In this document: positions 62,404 through 64,000 of the stretch, piece by piece | How the letters are laid out: each line of letters starts with the position of its first letter | Position numbering within the stretch: position 1 is the stretch's first letter | NCBI RefSeq assembly: GCF_014698825.1 | Contig: NZ_JACJTT010000024.1 | Span: forward strand, 1 to 64,000 | Length of the DNA: 64,000 bases | Direction: 5' to 3' | Source of the DNA: Richelia sinica FACHB-800 | GTDB taxonomy: Bacteria; Cyanobacteriota; Cyanobacteriia; Cyanobacteriales; Nostocaceae | Program-made: the position numbers and the translations under genes | Notes under the pieces: model-generated | Database searches by the model: none | What the model saw: only the letters and a program-made list of their open reading frames with translations | What the model was told of the DNA's origin: nothing

Positions 62404-62880
62404 ATGATTTTAGTCACAGTTGGTACAGAACAATATCCTTTTAATCGCTTGATGCAATGGATTGAAGTATTGTTACAAACAGACTTAATTAAAGAAGAAG
62501 TGGTAGTCCAGTATGGTAACTCCACAATTTTACCTGCTGGTGCTAAAGTGTACCGTTTTCTCAAGGAAGAAAAATTTCAAGATTTAATTCAACAAGCGCG
62601 AATTGTGATTGCTCATTGTGGTGAAGGAACTTTATTGTTGTTGGATGCTTTGAATAAGCCTTACATTTTGGTTTCTCGCAGTCAACAATTTAAAGAACAT
62701 GTTGATGATCATCAAGTAGAACTGGGTTTAGCACTATCACAAATTAATGTGCCTATAGCTTGGTGTCCGGGGGATTTGGTGCGGTTTATAGAGTCTCCTA
62801 GAAAGGTTTCCGTAGCTGATGTTTCCCATGCTAGTGCGATCGCTATTTGCCAAAGTTTACAATCTCGTTTTGGGCAATAA
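62404..62880 (+). CDS. PssE/Alg13-like glycosyltransferase subunit
   Basis: A 158-residue protein that corresponds to the C-terminal, nucleotide-sugar-binding half of GT28 transferases: MILVTVGTEQYPFNRLMQWIE, VVVQYGNSTILP, ARIVIAHCGEGTLLLLDALNKPYILVSRSQQFKEHVDDHQVEL. It pairs with the preceding PssD-like protein to form one active enzyme at the membrane. Its order in the operon (PssD, PssE, sugar transferase) is usual for exopolysaccharide clusters. Confidence 0.9.
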   Translation: MILVTVGTEQYPFNRLMQWIEVLLQTDLIKEEVVVQYGNSTILPAGAKVYRFLKEEKFQDLIQQARIVIAHCGEGTLLLLDALNKPYILVSRSQQFKEHVDDHQVELGLALSQINVPIAWCPGDLVRFIESPRKVSVADVSHASAIAICQSLQSRFGQ

Positions 62881-62964
62881 GCAATATCGGATAGTAAAAA
62901 ATCCTACTCATATATTTTCTATTTCCTTGACTTGACCCTTTCAATCCTTACATTACTGAAAACT

Positions 62965-63963
62965 ATGGCTCCTTCAACCAAACCAATTACCCCTCTGGTA
63001 ACTAGCCGTTTAAATAATACTCTGCTGGTGCAACTACCATCTAAATTAACAGTGGTAGAGGCTGTGTCTTTTCGTCATTATTTTCAACAATATTTAGAAG
63101 ATAGTAGTATCGAAAAAATCATTTTAGATTTTGGCCATACGACCATTATTGATAGTAGTGGTATTGGTTCATTAATTACTAATATCAAATCAGCGAAGGC
63201 TAAAAACATTCCTTTAACTGTTTGGAGTGTCAACCCCCAAGTCAAGTTAGCGTTTTCCTTGGTTGGTTTAGACCAAATCTTGAACATTGACCCCAATACA
63301 GAAGCTATTATCCCTACAGTCAATCGCAAATTGCAGCAACGTCCACCTCTGACCCATCCTTCCGTGCGATCGCGCGTTAAACGGACAATTGACATTGTTG
63401 GTGCTATCCTGGGGTTAGCTGTAACTGCGGCACTATTTGTACCGATAGCGATCGCTATTAAGCTAGACAGTCCAGGCCCAATACTCTTTAGTCAAACTCG
63501 TTGTGGTTGGATGGGACGACGGTTTCGGATTTGGAAATTCCGCTCAATGGTAACTAATGCAGAAGCTCTTAAATCTGCAATTCCCAATCAAGCTTCTGGT
63601 GCTTTTTTCAAAAATGATCACGACCCCCGCATTACCCGTGTTGGTCGTTTTCTTCGCAAAACCAGTTTAGACGAATTTCCTCAATTTTGGAATATTCTCA
63701 TCGGAGATATGAGCTTAATTGGTACTCGTCCACCCACTCCAGATGAGATAGAACAATATGAAATTCTTAATTGGCAAAGATTAGATGTCAGACCTGGATT
63801 GAGTGGGGAATGGCAAGTTAATGGTCGTTCAAAAATTCGCAATTTTGAAGACGTAATTAAACTGGATTTACGCTACCAAGAAAATTGGAGTCTGTCCTAT
63901 GACTTTCAACTCATCCTGAAAACATTTATTGTTGTCTTTAACAAGGATTCAGGTGCTGTTTAA
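62965..63963 (+). CDS. STAS domain fused to initiating sugar transferase
   Basis: A 332-residue protein starting at the ATG at 62965 (MAPSTKPITPL); a TTG 11 codons upstream is unlikely. Residues about 10-115 form a STAS domain like anti-sigma-factor antagonists: LTVVEAVSFRHYFQQYL, ILDFGHTTIIDSSGIGSLI, with the phosphorylatable Ser of DSSG present. Residues about 140-330 form a bacterial sugar transferase: a membrane hairpin (IVGAILGLAVTAALFVPIAIAI), SPGPILFSQTRCGWMGRRFRIWKFRSM, RVGRFLRKTSLDEFPQFWNIL, DMSLIGTRPP and VRPGLSGEWQVNGR. This enzyme transfers a sugar-1-phosphate to undecaprenyl phosphate, starting repeat-unit synthesis. The STAS part suggests partner-switching or phosphorylation control (inferred). 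Confidence 0.9.
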   Translation: MAPSTKPITPLVTSRLNNTLLVQLPSKLTVVEAVSFRHYFQQYLEDSSIEKIILDFGHTTIIDSSGIGSLITNIKSAKAKNIPLTVWSVNPQVKLAFSLVGLDQILNIDPNTEAIIPTVNRKLQQRPPLTHPSVRSRVKRTIDIVGAILGLAVTAALFVPIAIAIKLDSPGPILFSQTRCGWMGRRFRIWKFRSMVTNAEALKSAIPNQASGAFFKNDHDPRITRVGRFLRKTSLDEFPQFWNILIGDMSLIGTRPPTPDEIEQYEILNWQRLDVRPGLSGEWQVNGRSKIRNFEDVIKLDLRYQENWSLSYDFQLILKTFIVVFNKDSGAV

Positions 63964-64000
63964 TCGGGATCATTCCCATTTTGCAAAATTTCACGACAAA

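Overview
The window looks like chromosomal DNA of a filamentous, heterocyst-forming, nitrogen-fixing cyanobacterium (Nostocales: Nostoc, Anabaena, Calothrix or a relative). The evidence is the AT-rich background with many GCGATCGC (HIP1) octamers, the phycobilin gene pcyA, a devBCA heterocyst-exporter operon behind a textbook NtcA promoter, a stand-alone Mo-nitrogenase C-terminal-domain protein, a complete hyp hydrogenase-maturation operon, PEP-CTERM proteins, and short tandem repeats of the GGGAACA/GGTGACA and GCGCAAAG types.

Layout. 1-1.3 kb: the 5' part of an IS4-like transposase beside an N-terminally truncated OprB-type porin. 1.3-4.3 kb: two PEP-CTERM surface proteins, one with a long Thr-Pro linker. 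4.6-10.6 kb: thiE, then two related DUF1565 beta-helix proteins (one ending in SPOR, one in six SLH repeats) around a small conserved protein. 10.8-15.2 kb: an ABC-2/GldG/DUF4340 transporter operon. 15.2-17.1 kb: purU and pcyA. 17.1-21.6 kb: NtcA promoter, leader of about 840 nt and devBCA. 22-28.7 kb: mostly housekeeping or conserved genes (HAD phosphatase, Mo-nitrogenase C-terminal protein, cupin, creatininase, trpS, MTHFR-like). 29.2-35.5 kb: one 2105-residue DUF4347/cadherin-like/RTX surface or secreted protein. 35.8-37.6 kb: a GAF protein and a SnoaL-like protein. 38-47.3 kb: an extended hyp operon in the order CoA-ligase-like, NHL propeller, hypF, hypC, hypD, tautomerase, hypE, hypA, hypB. 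47.4-48.4 kb: Lin0512 and gamma-glutamylcyclotransferase-like proteins. 48.7-51.6 kb: a very AT-rich accessory islet with a GIY-YIG protein, a phospholipase-D-like protein and a helical protein broken by a frameshift. 51.9-64 kb: two divergent exopolysaccharide operons (Wza, Wzz and polymerase leftward; pyruvyltransferase, glycosyltransferases, flippase, PssD/PssE and a STAS-sugar transferase fusion rightward).

How it fits together. The hyp operon makes the NiFe(CN)2CO centre of a hydrogenase encoded elsewhere. devBCA exports heterocyst envelope glycolipid. The terminal cluster is a nearly complete Wzx/Wzy-type polysaccharide pathway: initiating transferase, transferases, flippase, polymerase, chain-length protein and outer-membrane exporter. 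The least explained parts are the 48.7-51.6 kb islet, which is the best candidate for an undescribed (possibly defence) system, the STAS-sugar transferase fusion, and the divergent EPS control region with a perfect 16-bp palindrome and two 55-bp degenerate direct repeats. I saw no tRNA, rRNA or CRISPR array.
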